From the NCBI GenBank assembly GCA_029167045.1, contig JARFPK010000016.1, positions 1 through 48,111 on the forward strand: a stretch of 48,111 nucleotides of DNA, given 5' to 3'. Shown here in pieces: positions 26,907 to 35,410 of the stretch (positions are counted from its first letter, which is position 1; the number at the start of each line of letters is the position of its first letter). Below the pieces are notes generated by a model, which saw only the letters and a program-made list of their open reading frames with translations, was not told the origin of the DNA and did not search any database. The translations under genes and the position numbers were made by a program. The stretch comes from Candidatus Methanocrinis natronophilus. Lineage in GTDB: Archaea; Halobacteriota; Methanosarcinia; Methanotrichales; Methanotrichaceae.

Positions 26907-29900
26907 TCAGTCTTCGCCGAAGGCCGCCTCTATGAGGCCCCAGCCCCGGTCGCGCTGGTGGGATTCGGCCACTTCCTGGAGCATGGCGTCGAGCTGCTCC
27001 TGGGTATATTGAAGCTGAGAGGCCATTTTCGACAAAGACTGAAAATCGCTCTCTGTATCTCCGTGACCGATCGAGGCGTCTATCATGTAACATAAGGCTA
27101 CCAATCGCGTGCCTTCGGCCAACCTTCCCTGTTTTGCCGCCAGTTGACCCAATTGGAAGAATGCCGCTCCCTCGCCCGCCCGGTCGCCGATCTGCTGCAC
27201 AATCTTCAGGGCCGTCTCGAACTTTTGGCGCGCCTCGTCGTCCTCGCCACGCTCGAGGTCGATCGAGGCCAGACTGTGCCAGGTCGCGGCCTCCCCCACC
27301 CGGTCGCCGATCTGCTGCATAATCTTCAGGGCGGTTTCGAACTTCTGGCGCGCCTCGTCGTACTCGCCACGGCTAAGGTCGATCGAGACCAGCTGGTGCC
27401 AGGTCGCGGCCTCCCCCGCGCGGTCGCCGATCTGCTGCCTAATCTTCAGGGCGGTCTTGAACTTCTGGCGCGCCTCGTCGTACTCGCCACGGCGAAGGTC
27501 GATCGTGGCCAGACTGTGCCAGGTCGCGGCCTCCCCCACCCGGTCGCCGATCTGCTGCACAATCTTCAGGGCCGTCTCGAACTTCTGGCGCGCCGCCTCA
27601 TACCCGCCACGGTTCAAGTCGATCGAGGCCAGGGAGTGCAATGAAAGGGCAGCATCTTCCTTGTTCGACTCGCCCGCTTCATCGAGGGCGCGGAGACACC
27701 ACTTGCTTGCCTCGGGGTAGTCTGCTCGCTGCAGTGAGGCCCTCCCGATCCAGTTCATGGGAGCTGGATGTTTTTCGTACCCAAGGAGCTCCTCGTTCAG
27801 CCGTCTCACGTCGTCGTAGAGGCCTATTCGCGTGAAGAATCCGGATAATCGATCTGTAACCCCTCGCGCCCGGTCGTAATACCCGGCCTGCAAGTATTGG
27901 GTCCGCGCCTCTAACAGGCAGTCTGCCCAGAAGAGCCCCAGCTCTCCCTCTCGATCTTGCTCATTCAGTTCAGAGAGGAAATCGCCAGCCGCCTTGTGCG
28001 CCGCCTTCCGGTCTTCAGGGCTGATCTGCGCCAGGAGCCAGCCTCGGAGGAGGCCGTAGACCGCCCAGAGCTCCCCTGCCCCTCGCTCAGAGTCGGGGTA
28101 GGCGAAGGCATGGTTCTGCCACTCCCGGAGAAAACCGCGCAGGGTATCGGCGGGCTCGCCGGTTGCGGCCTCCAGGCCCTCCAGGTTGACGGCGACGCCG
28201 TATACGGCAGCTTTAGCGAGCGCTTTCTGAGACTCGGGGATGAGGTAGCCGAAGAGCCGTGAGGTGAAGATCTCCTCGCAGTACTCGTCCAGCTTCTCCT
28301 GAAGCTCGCCCTTTTCGAGGCCTGTGGGGACCTTCACCCCCTCAAGCTGCTTTTTCAGATCCTCTGCCGAGATCTCCCGGAGGACCTTTCGGATCTGGTC
28401 GAGGAACCGGGGAGTTCCGCCGAAGAGCCGGTGGACCTCCCGCATCAGCCCGTGAGATAGCTCCCCGGAGCGGAGGCGAGCTTCCACGAGATCGTCGCGC
28501 CTCATGAACTTGAAGAAGGATGTCTCGCCGAAGTCGCCCAGGGGCTCCTCGCGGACCTTCGGCGGGAGCTTTCCTGCCGGAAGGTATCGGGTGGTGACGA
28601 TCGCCCTAGAAGTTCCGGTTAGGCTTGCGAGGAGGTACTCGTAGAACTCGGCCAGCTTCGGGTCTATGATGCATCTTTTCGCCTCGTCCATGTTCGACTC
28701 AAAGTTGTCCAGGACCAGCAGGAAGCGGTTATTGTTTAGAATCGTGATCGCATACCTCAGCCGGGCATCTGCAGGAATTTGGGGGCTATTGAGCTTCTGG
28801 TAGGCGTCGTCGAGATCGGCAGCCAGGAATGCGTCGCTGAGAGTCCGGAGCAGAAGGTCCCCGGTCAAGGGCTTCTCCCGAGAACTGGGAACCGCTATGG
28901 GCGTGAAGCCGTCGCCCTTCAGCTTCCAGGCGAGGCGGGTCGCAAGGGAACTCTTGCCGCTTCCACCGAGGCCGGTGATGATCACCGTCTGAAGAGAGCC
29001 GTCCCGGAGCGATGCGAGGACCCGCTGTTGCTCGCGCCTCCTCCCTACGAACTGCTCGGCATAACCCTCGACCATACCCGGCAGGGGGTGCTGCGGGCCG
29101 ATCTGGCGGAGCGGCTCCTCCTTCAGCCTTCTGGGGTCAGGATCGAAGATGAGGCCCTGGTCGGTGGCGGAGTAGAGGACCGGGAGGGTCCATGACGGAT
29201 CGCCCCACTTCTCGCAGTCCTTCGCGACATCCTGTCGGGCCTGGACGAGGGCCCTGTCGATCGGCCTTCCTGCGGCCAGGGTACGATAGAAGGAGCGGGC
29301 GAACTGGTTTGCGACGTCGTCGGATATCGAGGCCGCCCAGCCGATGGCGAGGGGCACCTCCTCGCCGACCAGCCCCTGGCAGACGCCGCCTATTGCTTTT
29401 ACAGGCGGGGCCTTTCCGGTCTCGCAGCCGGAGACGAAGACACAACAGACGCCGCTCGCCGCCATCAACCTTCCTAGATCCTCAGAGGATACAAAATCGG
29501 CCTTGCCGCTCTCGTCCTCAAAGGCGAAATGTCCCAGGGCGGATACCCCCTCCAGCGAAGCCGAGCATTTCTTGCAGACGGTCTCGTCTGGCCCGTTCAG
29601 CCGTCCACACCAGGGGCACTTCTTTCCTACCGCTCCGTGGCCGGTCAGATGGACGACGTGGGGCTGGAACTGCTCGACGTGATCGCGGAGGTCCTGGAAG
29701 CTTCCGAGGTCGCCGGAGTCGAAGGCCACGTCCAGCCCCGAGATCGCTCTCATGAGGTACTCCTCCTCCCTCTCGTAGTCCAGGTCCGCAAGATCTGTCG
29801 GAGAGGAGACCGCCAAAAGCAGGCGGAGGGGTCGGGGGCGAAGCTCTCCATCGAAGGCCGGGATCATTCCTCCCGCTCGGGGAAATCGGCGTATGCTGAA

Positions 29901-30296
29901 CTTGGAATCCACGCCCAGGAAATCCCCCCCTGGCGGGCGGAGAAGCTCCCAGGGGAGGTTCAAGACGTCCGGCAGATCCGAGGCGATTACCAGGAGGCGG
30001 AGAGTGCCCGGCGCCACCTTTGCTCTGATCTTCTCCCAGGAGATGGCAAGCCAGAGGTCGAAGAGCTCCGCGCCGAGGGCGGCCAGCTTCTCGCCGGCCA
30101 ATTTTGGCATGCATCCTCCTTCGAAGAGTCCGTTGTAGCGGCGGGAGATCTCACGGACCGCCTTGGGATCCTCGGACGAGAGGCTCTGGTTGCTGGCTAC
30201 TACCTCGCCGTCAACCATGACGTGAAAGAGGAAGGTGGACTGGGGTGGGGTTCCCGCCTCTTTTATGGAAAGGGTGATGATCGCGTCCTTTGTCAT
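26907..30296 (-). CDS. CHAT protease-STAND NTPase-TPR protein
   Basis: 1129 residues. Residues ~90-385 are a CHAT (caspase-like) domain with catalytic His220 in VVHLTGHGAVG and Cys291 in FVSGCETGKA. Between them sits an inserted zinc ribbon, CPWC...CKKC (227-244). A STAND NTPase follows: Walker A GLGGSGKSS (442-450) and Walker B FLLVLDNFES. The C-terminal ~300 residues hold TPR repeats, four of them nearly identical in DNA, then the tail shared with the next gene. Such proteins sense a trigger through the repeats, oligomerise through the NTPase and release protease activity; roles in antiphage defence and regulated cell death are known for relatives. Start ATG 30296 is near an upstream ATGGA. 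Substrate unknown. Confidence 0.85.
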   Translation of the reverse strand: MTKDAIITLSIKEAGTPPQSTFLFHVMVDGEVVASNQSLSSEDPKAVREISRRYNGLFEGGCMPKLAGEKLAALGAELFDLWLAISWEKIRAKVAPGTLRLLVIASDLPDVLNLPWELLRPPGGDFLGVDSKFSIRRFPRAGGMIPAFDGELRPRPLRLLLAVSSPTDLADLDYEREEEYLMRAISGLDVAFDSGDLGSFQDLRDHVEQFQPHVVHLTGHGAVGKKCPWCGRLNGPDETVCKKCSASLEGVSALGHFAFEDESGKADFVSSEDLGRLMAASGVCCVFVSGCETGKAPPVKAIGGVCQGLVGEEVPLAIGWAASISDDVANQFARSFYRTLAAGRPIDRALVQARQDVAKDCEKWGDPSWTLPVLYSATDQGLIFDPDPRRLKEEPLRQIGPQHPLPGMVEGYAEQFVGRRREQQRVLASLRDGSLQTVIITGLGGSGKSSLATRLAWKLKGDGFTPIAVPSSREKPLTGDLLLRTLSDAFLAADLDDAYQKLNSPQIPADARLRYAITILNNNRFLLVLDNFESNMDEAKRCIIDPKLAEFYEYLLASLTGTSRAIVTTRYLPAGKLPPKVREEPLGDFGETSFFKFMRRDDLVEARLRSGELSHGLMREVHRLFGGTPRFLDQIRKVLREISAEDLKKQLEGVKVPTGLEKGELQEKLDEYCEEIFTSRLFGYLIPESQKALAKAAVYGVAVNLEGLEAATGEPADTLRGFLREWQNHAFAYPDSERGAGELWAVYGLLRGWLLAQISPEDRKAAHKAAGDFLSELNEQDREGELGLFWADCLLEARTQYLQAGYYDRARGVTDRLSGFFTRIGLYDDVRRLNEELLGYEKHPAPMNWIGRASLQRADYPEASKWCLRALDEAGESNKEDAALSLHSLASIDLNRGGYEAARQKFETALKIVQQIGDRVGEAATWHSLATIDLRRGEYDEARQKFKTALKIRQQIGDRAGEAATWHQLVSIDLSRGEYDEARQKFETALKIMQQIGDRVGEAATWHSLASIDLERGEDDEARQKFETALKIVQQIGDRAGEGAAFFQLGQLAAKQGRLAEGTRLVALCYMIDASIGHGDTESDFQSLSKMASQLQYTQEQLDAMLQEVAESHQRDRGWGLIEAAFGED
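27181..27660 (-). repeat. Four 120-base tandem repeats coding TPR units
   Basis: Units begin with CGGTCGCCGATCTGCTGC at 27181, 27301, 27421 and 27541, exactly 120 bases (40 codons) apart, and differ at few positions. In protein they read FETALKI(V/M)QQIGDR(A/V)GEAAT and so on. The DNA-level likeness indicates recent expansion or gene conversion within the CHAT gene. Confidence 0.95.
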
Positions 30297-30415
30297 TCCA
30301 TGCGCCTCGGGAGATGGTCTTGGGGTGGTTTACCTTTGGGATATCTCCCTAAAAACTTATCCCAGATTCGAGGAGGGGGGGGCTCTGGGCCGCTGAAACG
30401 TTGAAGGATGGATCT

Positions 30416-30661
30416 TCATCGCCCTCTGTATTCTGAAAATAGCTCCTGGAACTCTTCCAGGCTCATCTCCAGATCGTCGCAGATTATCTTTCGAAGGAGG
30501 CCTTTGGGGACCTCTTTTTTGGCGTGGAGGGGAATAGTAGTCCTCCTGCCGTCCTCCGCCCTCAGCTGGAGATGAGATCCCCTGGTTCTTACCACCGCAA
30601 ACCCCAGTCTAGAGAGAAATTTAAGTAGTTCCTGGCCGTCAATCACAGGAAGCTTCTGCAT
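30416..30661 (-). CDS. hicA: HicA-type mRNA interferase toxin
   Basis: 81 residues. The dsRBD-like HicA fold is seen in IDGQELLKFLSRLGFAVVRT followed by RGSHLQLR, whose His is the catalytic residue, and TTIPLHAKKEVPKGLLRKII. HicA cuts mRNA and tmRNA when not held by HicB. ATG 30661 overlaps the hicB 3' end by 23 bases. The order antitoxin first, toxin second is the reverse of the classic hicAB order but is common in archaea. Confidence 0.9.
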   Translation of the reverse strand: MQKLPVIDGQELLKFLSRLGFAVVRTRGSHLQLRAEDGRRTTIPLHAKKEVPKGLLRKIICDDLEMSLEEFQELFSEYRGR

Positions 30662-30875
30662 CGCAAACGACTTCCAGCTCTCTATATCCGACGAAAGTGT
30701 TGAGGTCTTCGATAGGAGTATCTTCCAGGCACATCTCGATGACCTCCCTTATCTTCTCCATCGCCTCTTCGATCGTCTCACCGAAGGTGTGACAGGCCTT
30801 GAGGAGCGGGCAGCTTACGATGTAATATCCATCCTCGTCGATCTCCACAATTATAGGCAGATGCAGCTTTTCCAT
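30639..30875 (-). CDS. hicB: HicB-type antitoxin
   Basis: 78 residues with the short HicB fold: LPIIVEIDEDGYYIVSCPLL, then TFGETIEEAMEKIREVIEMC. No DNA-binding domain is attached, so autoregulation would have to work differently or be absent. ATG 30875; a TATA-like TCTTTATACTT lies about 40 bases upstream on the minus strand. It binds and blocks the adjacent HicA. Confidence 0.9.
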   Translation of the reverse strand: MEKLHLPIIVEIDEDGYYIVSCPLLKACHTFGETIEEAMEKIREVIEMCLEDTPIEDLNTFVGYRELEVVCDAEASCD

Positions 30876-31132
30876 GATCGATCCAACCGATAAGATGTGG
30901 AATCTGAAGTATAAAGATTATACCGTCCTTCATAATGCCATGGTCTTCGTTGGGGCCGTCTCATTCCGCCTGGATCAGACGATGCCTGGGGATTCTTGAT
31001 CGCTGACTGATCAGCAGCTTATGCCTGCACCCACTGCGACGATATGTATGGAATCGCTTTATGCTCCTCCATATAATGGAAAGTTTCGCCATAATCCTGT
31101 TATAAATATTCCCATCACCAACCATTATCACT

Positions 31133-31312
31133 ATGGAATACACCGTCGTCCTCGAACCGCAGGAAGAGGGAGGCTATACCGTCCGGTGCTTCGAACTGCC
31201 GGGAGCCATAAGTCAGGGCGAGACGAAAGAGGAGGCCCTGATGAACGTCAAGGAGGCGATCGGGCTCGTTTTTGAGGTTCTCGGCCAAAAGCTTCTGGTT
31301 GAGAACGCCTAG
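31133..31312 (+). CDS. Orphan HicB-like protein
   Basis: 59 residues: MEYTVVLEPQEEGGYTVRCF, then ELPGAISQGETKEEALMNVK, the classic HicB beta-hairpin and helix, ending QKLLVENA. No hicA follows; the next 195 bases are non-coding and carry an inverted repeat. It is divergent from the hicBA pair 258 bases away. The TATA box GTTATAAATATT lies about 25-35 bases before ATG, predicting a nearly leaderless transcript. It may neutralise a HicA elsewhere or be a remnant. Confidence 0.8.
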   Translation: MEYTVVLEPQEEGGYTVRCFELPGAISQGETKEEALMNVKEAIGLVFEVLGQKLLVENA

Positions 31313-31412
31313 GTCCTGAAGGTGAAGCGGACGGGTCAGTTATAACCCGCCCAAAATGACCTAAACTGGAATCCTGCCTTCCTTCATATCCATCAATTTA
31401 AAAGGAGGGAGG

Positions 31413-31464
31413 AGCAAAAGTCGCTGTAGGAGGTAGAGGGAGAGAATAGCTCACGACTTTTGCT
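31413..31464. other. 11-base inverted repeat in the spacer before trm5 3' end
   Basis: AGCAAAAGTCG (31413-31423) pairs exactly with CGACTTTTGCT (31454-31464); the loop is 30 bases and purine-rich (TGTAGGAGGTAGAGGG). It lies between two convergent genes, orphan hicB and trm5. It may be a terminator, a small RNA or the end of a lost transposable element. Confidence 0.5.
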
Positions 31465-31507
31465 ATACCCTACTACGTCATTTGTCGAATATATACCTTT
31501 CGGTCCA

Positions 31508-32518
31508 TTATAAGCTGGGCGGCGCCACCGCCTCCTTTGAGGGCTTCTCCACCCGGAAGTCGATGACGATGTTGTACCGGTGCGGCGCGTAGCTCCTGAC
31601 GACAGCTCGGCGGAGGATCTCGACTTCGACGCCTGAGGCCCTCGCCGCCTCTTCGACGAAGGCCGTATCCCGGCCGAAGAGGTCGTCCTCGGGGGCGATG
31701 GCGTAGTAGTGGACGACACCGCCTTTTTTAGCGATCCGCATCGCGACGCCCAGGAAGTCGTGGCCGATATGGGGGAGGTTCATGATGATCCTGTCGGCTC
31801 TCTTCTCGAACTCCTCTGCCAGATCCGAGGCATCGGCCTCCAGGATGACGATATCTTCGATCCGGTTGAGGGCCGCGTTCTCGCGCAGCAGCCTCACAGC
31901 ATCGGGGTTCTTGTCGACGGCGACGACCCTCGCCCCCCTCTTCGCCATCAGGAGGGCGAAGGGGCCCACCCCGGCGAAGATGTCGAAGGCCGCCTCCCCG
32001 GGCCTCACCAGCTCCGCGATCCGGAGCCTTTCTGTCCCGAGGCGGGGGGTGAAGTAGGCCCTCTCCAGGTCGATTCGATACCTCAGGCCGTGTTCTTTGT
32101 GGATGGTCGCCGTCCGCGCCTCCCCGGCGACGGGGCGGAACCGGCGGGTCCGAAACTCCCCCTCCACCGCCGATAAGGGAGATATCACCGCCCGGACGTT
32201 CCTGTGGACGGCCATGATGGCGGCGGCGGCCTCCTCATCCGGGTCCTCCAGGATAGCGATCTCCCCCACCACCTCGAAGGACGGTTTGCGACCGATGAGG
32301 CCCTCCACCGTCTCCTTAGGAGGCTCGTCATCGAAAACCGTGAGGACGACCTCGAACTCTCCTATCTTGGCAAGCTCCTCATCAGCTCCGGCGGAGAGCT
32401 CCAGGATGGGTAGGTATAGATCCTCGCCTTCTGACCGGATCTTCCTGGACCGGTCGAAGGCGCCGATCTCGACGAGCCTCCGCCGGAAGATCTCCCCCCG
32501 GATCTTATCGACCTTCAG
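31508..32518 (-). CDS. trm5: tRNA (guanine37-N1)-methyltransferase Trm5
   Basis: 336 residues if read from CTG 32518. It puts the m1G37 mark beside the anticodon, preventing frameshifting. The SAM-binding fold starts at YFTPRLGTERLRIAELV, with DIFAGVGPFALLMAKRG and VVAVDKNPDAVRLLRENA, and the catalytic MNLPH motif. The first ATG/GTG/TTG in frame (GTG 32308) would remove ~70 residues, but the upstream frame is open and codes LKVDKIRGEIFRRRLVEIGA and IRSEGEDLYLPIL, matching the N-terminal domain of archaeal Trm5. CTG 32516-32518 overlaps the VWA gene stop as CTGA, the same style of coupling as the GTGA and ATGA overlaps nearby. A CTG start is therefore likely; a base-call error is the alternative. 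Confidence 0.85.
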   Translation of the reverse strand: MKVDKIRGEIFRRRLVEIGAFDRSRKIRSEGEDLYLPILELSAGADEELAKIGEFEVVLTVFDDEPPKETVEGLIGRKPSFEVVGEIAILEDPDEEAAAAIMAVHRNVRAVISPLSAVEGEFRTRRFRPVAGEARTATIHKEHGLRYRIDLERAYFTPRLGTERLRIAELVRPGEAAFDIFAGVGPFALLMAKRGARVVAVDKNPDAVRLLRENAALNRIEDIVILEADASDLAEEFEKRADRIIMNLPHIGHDFLGVAMRIAKKGGVVHYYAIAPEDDLFGRDTAFVEEAARASGVEVEILRRAVVRSYAPHRYNIVIDFRVEKPSKEAVAPPSL

Positions 32519-33732
32519 CCCCCGGGCCTTCGGCGTATCGGAGATGACCTCGCCCCCGGCGTTCTCTCGACCCTCGTCCCCGACGCCTCCCTCTGCTCCC
32601 CCTTGATGGCGGCGTATATCTCCTCCTGGCTCGGCCGGAGGGGCTTGACGTACCTTCCTCCGGCCTCGATGGCGATCCTCTCTGCGAGATCCGAGCCCCC
32701 GGCGCGGACGTCCACCACCAGAAGGTGAACCCCCGACCGGCCGAGATCCCCGGCGATCTCCTCCGCCTCCTGGCGAGGGTCTGCGGCCACCTCAAGGGGG
32801 ACGTTGGCGGTCCCGTCGGTGATCAGGACGAGGATCGGGACCGCTGATGGCTCCTTCTCCCGTTCCCGGGCGAGGAGGGCGGAGCCGGTCAATAGCCCGC
32901 TGGCGAGAGGAGTCGTCCCCGCGTACTCGATATCATCCAGATGCCTCCTCGCCGTCTCCACCGAAGGGGTGAAGGGGAGGACGACCTTCGCCTCCCTCCC
33001 CGAGCAGGAGACGAGGGCCACCCGGTCCCTCCTCTGGTAGGCGTCTTTCAGGAGCTCCATCACCACCTTCTCGGCGACCGACCCCCACTCCTCCATGGAG
33101 AAGCTGGAGTCGAGGACGATCCCGACGAGGGTCGAGGCCTTCCGGCGCCTCACCTTCTCCCGGAGGTCCTCCTCCCTTATGACGACCCCTCCGCTGCCGA
33201 TGCCGTCGGGACGGGCCAGGGCCGCCCTGATGGTGGGGGCGAGGGCGATGTCGTCGGTCTTTCCCCGGGGGATCCGGGCCCGGACATACCTTCCCCTCTT
33301 TCCTGCGGCCAAGACCTCCGCCCTCCTCCCCGAGGCCGCCGACTTTGAGCAGGTCCTGACCAGAGTCTTCGCGAACTGGTTGAGGATCTCAGGGAGGTCG
33401 CAGGAGCCTCCTTCAGCGGATCGACGTCCCAGGAGGGCGAGGCTTTCAAGGGACAAAAAATCCATCCCGATGAGGCTCTCGTCCCCGAGGACGAAGACGG
33501 ATGATATCTCTTCCTTTCTGATGGAGTCCGCCTTCGAGGAGAGGATGGAGCTGATCTCCCAGCCGTCCTCACCGGTGATCATCCCCGCCCTCTCCCTTGG
33601 GATCCTGATCCCCATCACCGGAGATCCTACAAAGAAGACCTTGCAGCCGTAATTCCTATCCAGGTTTCTCCTCAGGAGGGCCGCAACCTCCTGGTCCGGG
33701 GGGTGGGCAGGGTCGAAACCCAACGGGACCAT
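32515..33732 (-). CDS. VWA-domain ChlD-like chelatase partner
   Basis: 405 residues. The C-terminal half is a von Willebrand A domain with the MIDAS motif DSSFSM (about residue 210), Thr in EYAGTTPLASG and Asp in LITDGTANVP. It resembles the C-terminal part of Mg- or Co-chelatase D subunits, which bridge the AAA+ motor and the catalytic subunit. The N-terminal part has no recognisable AAA domain. Start ATG 33732 overlaps the ChlI stop by one base (TGATG). In methanogens such I/D pairs may serve cobalt or nickel insertion into corrinoid or F430 precursors, but the substrate cannot be read here. Confidence 0.75.
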   Translation of the reverse strand: MVPLGFDPAHPPDQEVAALLRRNLDRNYGCKVFFVGSPVMGIRIPRERAGMITGEDGWEISSILSSKADSIRKEEISSVFVLGDESLIGMDFLSLESLALLGRRSAEGGSCDLPEILNQFAKTLVRTCSKSAASGRRAEVLAAGKRGRYVRARIPRGKTDDIALAPTIRAALARPDGIGSGGVVIREEDLREKVRRRKASTLVGIVLDSSFSMEEWGSVAEKVVMELLKDAYQRRDRVALVSCSGREAKVVLPFTPSVETARRHLDDIEYAGTTPLASGLLTGSALLAREREKEPSAVPILVLITDGTANVPLEVAADPRQEAEEIAGDLGRSGVHLLVVDVRAGGSDLAERIAIEAGGRYVKPLRPSQEEIYAAIKGEQREASGTRVERTPGARSSPIRRRPGG

Positions 33733-34970
33733 CAGGCCACCATCGATCGGAGCCTCTCGGGGCTGAACTCGCCGTCGTCGAAGGGGGTCTTTCTCATCCG
33801 GTGGGGCAGGACCATCTCAGCCGAGGCGACGATATCGGCGGCCTCGACCCTTCCCCTCCCCTCGAAGGCGGCGTTGGTCCTGGCGGCCCGCTCGATCATG
33901 ATGTCGGCGCGATGGCCGTCGACCCCGAACTCCACGGAGATCTTCGCTATCTTCAACAGCTCACCCCTCCCGCAGCTGACCTTCGCCAGCGCCTTTTTCG
34001 CGGCGATGATCCTGGTGGCGAGCCTCCTATTCTCGACCTCGAACTCCTCTCTAAATTTAGCAGGGTCGGCGGCAAACCTCTTCCTCCTCTCGATGATCTC
34101 GACCCTCTGCTCGATGTCGGAGATCCCCATCACCTCCACCTGGAGGGCGATCCTGTCCAGAAGCTGGGGGCGAAGCTCCCCCTCCTCGGGGTTCATCGAC
34201 CCGACGATGATGAAGCTCGCCGGGTGGCTCGCGCTCACCCCCTCCCTCTCGACGGTGTTCATCCCCATGGCAGCAGCGTCGAGGAGGGCGTCGACGACAT
34301 AGTCGTCGAGGAGGTTGATCTCGTCGACGTAAAGGATCCCCCGGTTTGCCTCCGCCAGGACACCGGCCTCGAAGGCCCTCTCCCCACCCCGGAGAGCCCG
34401 CTCCATATCCAGGGACCCCACCACCCGGTCCTCCGTCGCTCCCACCGGCAGGTCGACGACCCTCATCGCCCTCACCTCCGTCGGGAGGACCCCACCCTTC
34501 AACCGCTCGGCGCACTCCCAGCAGAGGCTCTCTCCGTCCCCGGGATCGCAGCCGAACCTGCAACCAGAAACCACCTCGATCCCGGGGAGGATCTCGGCGA
34601 GGCCTCGGACGGCCGTCGACTTCGCCGTCCCTTTCTGCCCCCTGATCAAGACTCCCCCGATGGAGGGGTTGATGGCGTTGAGGATCAGAGCCCGCTTCAT
34701 CTTCTCCTGGCCGACGATGGCGGCGAAGGGGTAGAGGAGCCGATTCGACCGCGATAAGGTGAAGGCGAAGGAGCCCCCCCTTCCGTCCGACGGCCCTTCC
34801 GCCCCGCCCTCTCCCCTCTCCCGACCTGTTCCAATCTCGGAACCGTCTTCGTCCGGGCCGGACGGGGCTCTCCTCCTGGATTTATATGTACCTGCCTCCT
34901 GAGCGATCTCGTCGGAGGATCTCCCTCCGCTTCTTTCCCTTATGACGCCGGTTATCCGCAATGTTGCCAC
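33732..34970 (-). CDS. ChlI/BchI-like AAA+ chelatase subunit
   Basis: 412 residues. After ~75 residues of variable charged sequence, the AAA+ core starts at [20 protein letters not shown]. Walker A is GQKGTAKST, Walker [13 protein letters not shown], with sensor [17 protein letters not shown], all as in Mg-chelatase I subunits. An insertion [21 protein letters not shown] holds four Cys that could bind zinc or a cluster. Start GTG 34970 lies right after the membrane protein stop. It supplies ATP-driven remodelling for metal insertion together with the VWA protein. No porphyrin or corrin gene is adjacent, so its target is inferred only. Confidence 0.85.
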   Translation of the reverse strand: MATLRITGVIRERSGGRSSDEIAQEAGTYKSRRRAPSGPDEDGSEIGTGRERGEGGAEGPSDGRGGSFAFTLSRSNRLLYPFAAIVGQEKMKRALILNAINPSIGGVLIRGQKGTAKSTAVRGLAEILPGIEVVSGCRFGCDPGDGESLCWECAERLKGGVLPTEVRAMRVVDLPVGATEDRVVGSLDMERALRGGERAFEAGVLAEANRGILYVDEINLLDDYVVDALLDAAAMGMNTVEREGVSASHPASFIIVGSMNPEEGELRPQLLDRIALQVEVMGISDIEQRVEIIERRKRFAADPAKFREEFEVENRRLATRIIAAKKALAKVSCGRGELLKIAKISVEFGVDGHRADIMIERAARTNAAFEGRGRVEAADIVASAEMVLPHRMRKTPFDDGEFSPERLRSMVA

Positions 34971-34971
34971 C

Positions 34972-35376
34972 TCAAGAGTACCTGAGCATTATAGCCGAGA
35001 GGAGGGTCACTATGAGCAGAGATAGACCGAGGAAGTAGAGGCCGAAGAGGGGGTTGAGGTTCGGCCTCCTCTTCTTGGTCGATATTTGGTTGAGGTAGAC
35101 TAGGGATATGCTCATGGTCAGAAGAAATATGATCGCCGATACCAGGATCACCGACCCCGCCACGATGACGTACTGCGCCGTCCAGGTGTAGGAGGTGGCG
35201 TATAATAGATCTAGGAAGAAGTCCTTCCCGTTCCTCTCGTAGGCGGAGGTGACCCACAGCATGGTGTAGGCTATCTCCGCCGCCCCGATCACCGCCGAGG
35301 TTACGGCGATCCCAAGGAGGGTGAAGATCGAGCCTATATCCGAAACCGATACGTCTATCTCCCATTCCCTCTCCAA
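34972..35376 (-). CDS. Membrane protein of unknown function
   Basis: 134 residues with three strongly hydrophobic segments, around 18-45, 65-92 and 107-132 ([60 protein letters not shown]), separated by charged loops including [11 protein letters not shown]. No family recognised. It is first in the operon with ChlI, VWA and Trm5, only one base from the ChlI start, suggesting a functional or purely translational link. Confidence 0.65.
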   Translation of the reverse strand: MEREWEIDVSVSDIGSIFTLLGIAVTSAVIGAAEIAYTMLWVTSAYERNGKDFFLDLLYATSYTWTAQYVIVAGSVILVSAIIFLLTMSISLVYLNQISTKKRRPNLNPLFGLYFLGLSLLIVTLLSAIMLRYS

Positions 35377-35410
35377 CTAAGTTCACCGGGGATGGATACG
35401 TCCTGGTGGA

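Noticed and set aside
27181-27660. Regular 120-base repeats considered as a CRISPR-like array or minisatellite
   Set aside because: They keep one reading frame, encode TPR units of 40 residues inside the CHAT gene, and have no unique spacers.
33801-34757. 318-codon plus-strand frame opposite the ChlI-like gene
   Set aside because: Composition is that of an antisense frame and the opposite strand carries all AAA+ motifs.
34952-35386. 144-codon minus-strand frame with His-rich sequence overlapping the membrane protein
   Set aside because: The overlapping frame codes three clear membrane spans; this one is a shadow.
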